Below, one piece after another: positions 6,532-7,187 of a stretch of 7,187 nucleotides of DNA (position 1 is the first letter of the stretch; the number at the start of each line of letters is the position of its first letter). Source of the DNA: Clostridiales bacterium (GTDB lineage Bacteria; Bacillota; Clostridia; Oscillospirales; Oscillospiraceae); contig JAHZEE010000086.1 of the NCBI GenBank assembly GCA_019421975.1, forward strand, positions 1-7,187. Reading direction: 5' to 3'. Both the position numbers and the translations under genes were made by a program. The notes below the pieces were generated by a model, which saw nothing but the letters and a program-made list of their open reading frames with translations, was not told the origin of the DNA and did no database searches.

Positions 6532-7187
6532 ATGGCCGGTTCGTCCGCCGTGATCTTCGTCCCTGACGAAACTTCCAAGACAGGGCTCTCTTCCCCCCTC
6601 ATGCTATACCCGTTGATGGGTTCTCCGCTGCTTTCCTGGCTGGTCCACTCGTTGGAGCAGGCCGGAATGGAGCGTTTCTTTTTGGTCTGCCACGAGCGGT
6701 ACCGGGACGCCGCCCTGGCCTGCTTTCCGGACCCGGCACAGGTCTCCCTCTCCCAGTCGCAGGACGCGCCGGATCTGCTGCATGTGTTTCTGTCCACCGC
6801 CGAGGAGCGGGAGGACTCGGTCATGGTGGTCACAGGCCCGGCGGTGTTTCTCACCCCGCAGCAGGCCGCGCGCCACCGCCTGCCGGGCGGAAGCCTTGCC
6901 AGCTGCGTGTGCGATGTGGGCCGCGAGCAGCTGATGGCCGCGCTCGACGACAGCTTCAGCTTCCCCGCTTTCTTGCAGCAGTATGGCAGGGCCTATACCG
7001 ACGCCGACGGGGTGTTTACCGTCTCCAGCCTGGAGGAGCTCTATGACTGGCAGCCGGTTCTGCAGCGCCAGCAGATGGCGGAGCTTGCCGCCAGGGGCGT
7101 GAGGATCTGGGACTTCCAGAACTGCTACATCAGCCCGCTCACCTCTGTCGGCCCCGGCACCGAGCTGCGCCCCGGCACCGTCACCCG
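6532..7187 (+). CDS. GlmU-like sugar nucleotidyltransferase/acyltransferase, 3' end cut
   Basis: The first 218 codons of a GlmU-type protein; the frame stays open past the right edge. The ATG at 6532 follows GGTAGGAG with 8-nt spacing. GlmU makes UDP-GlcNAc for cell-wall synthesis: an N-terminal pyrophosphorylase and a C-terminal left-handed beta-helix acetyltransferase. Residues about 160-218 match the GlmU junction: an SLEELYDWQPVLQRQQMAEL helix, GVRIWDFQNCYI, then the first hexapeptide turns (VGPGTELRPGT). The N-terminal half has the right length and layout (VIFVP, PLMGSPLLSWLVHSLEQAG, FFLVC) but lacks the LAAGxGTRM...PK nucleotide-binding signature, the part normally essential for uridylyl transfer. 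The first domain is probably inactive or altered. Whether the acyltransferase half is complete cannot be seen here. Confidence 0.82.
   Translation, partial: MAGSSAVIFVPDETSKTGLSSPLMLYPLMGSPLLSWLVHSLEQAGMERFFLVCHERYRDAALACFPDPAQVSLSQSQDAPDLLHVFLSTAEEREDSVMVVTGPAVFLTPQQAARHRLPGGSLASCVCDVGREQLMAALDDSFSFPAFLQQYGRAYTDADGVFTVSSLEELYDWQPVLQRQQMAELAARGVRIWDFQNCYISPLTSVGPGTELRPGTVT

Overview
The window most likely comes from a spore-forming, GC-rich member of the Clostridia; Oscillospiraceae (the Flavonifractor/Lawsonibacter/Oscillibacter side) is the best guess. This is inferred from GC-rich coding sequence with AT-rich sigma-A type promoters, TTG/GTG starts behind Shine-Dalgarno sites, a PdxR-like MocR regulator, a zinc-ribbon/YARHG membrane protein, a Spo0A-box-like pair, and an intergenic repeat style that I recall from gut Clostridia. 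No 16S rRNA or species-level marker is present.

Layout from left to right. (1) The 5' 61 nt of an initiator tRNA-fMet on the minus strand with its own near-consensus promoter. (2) A divergent control region with two TGTCGAA-like sites, then a two-gene operon: a Cof-type HAD phosphatase overlapping by 4 nt a zinc-ribbon/transmembrane/YARHG protein, closed by a perfect 28-nt terminator palindrome. (3) A monocistronic MocR/PdxR-type regulator (GntR helix-turn-helix plus PLP aminotransferase fold) with a strong promoter and an inverted repeat over its predicted start site. (4) Converging on it, a small XRE/Cro-CI regulator on the minus strand; the two share a bidirectional terminator. Two matching operator-like sites lie upstream of the XRE gene. 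(5) A gene-poor stretch of about 430 nt (3668-4101) with a doubtful small ORF, a 15-bp hairpin and a folded repeat with a three-way-junction layout. (6) A type I glyceraldehyde-3-phosphate dehydrogenase gene on the minus strand. (7) Divergent from it, a soluble histidine-kinase-like protein that has an intact ATPase domain but Gln where the phospho-accepting His should be. (8) A GlmU-like protein cut by the right edge, whose nucleotidyltransferase domain lacks the usual nucleotide-binding signature.

The genes are mostly single transcription units separated by clear terminators, so this is not one large system. It is a chromosomal housekeeping segment with several poorly described regulators and divergent enzymes. 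The most interesting points are the His-less kinase, the GAPDH with both classical NAD-specificity positions changed, the GlmU-like protein with a degenerate first domain, and possible Spo0A control of the HAD/YARHG operon.
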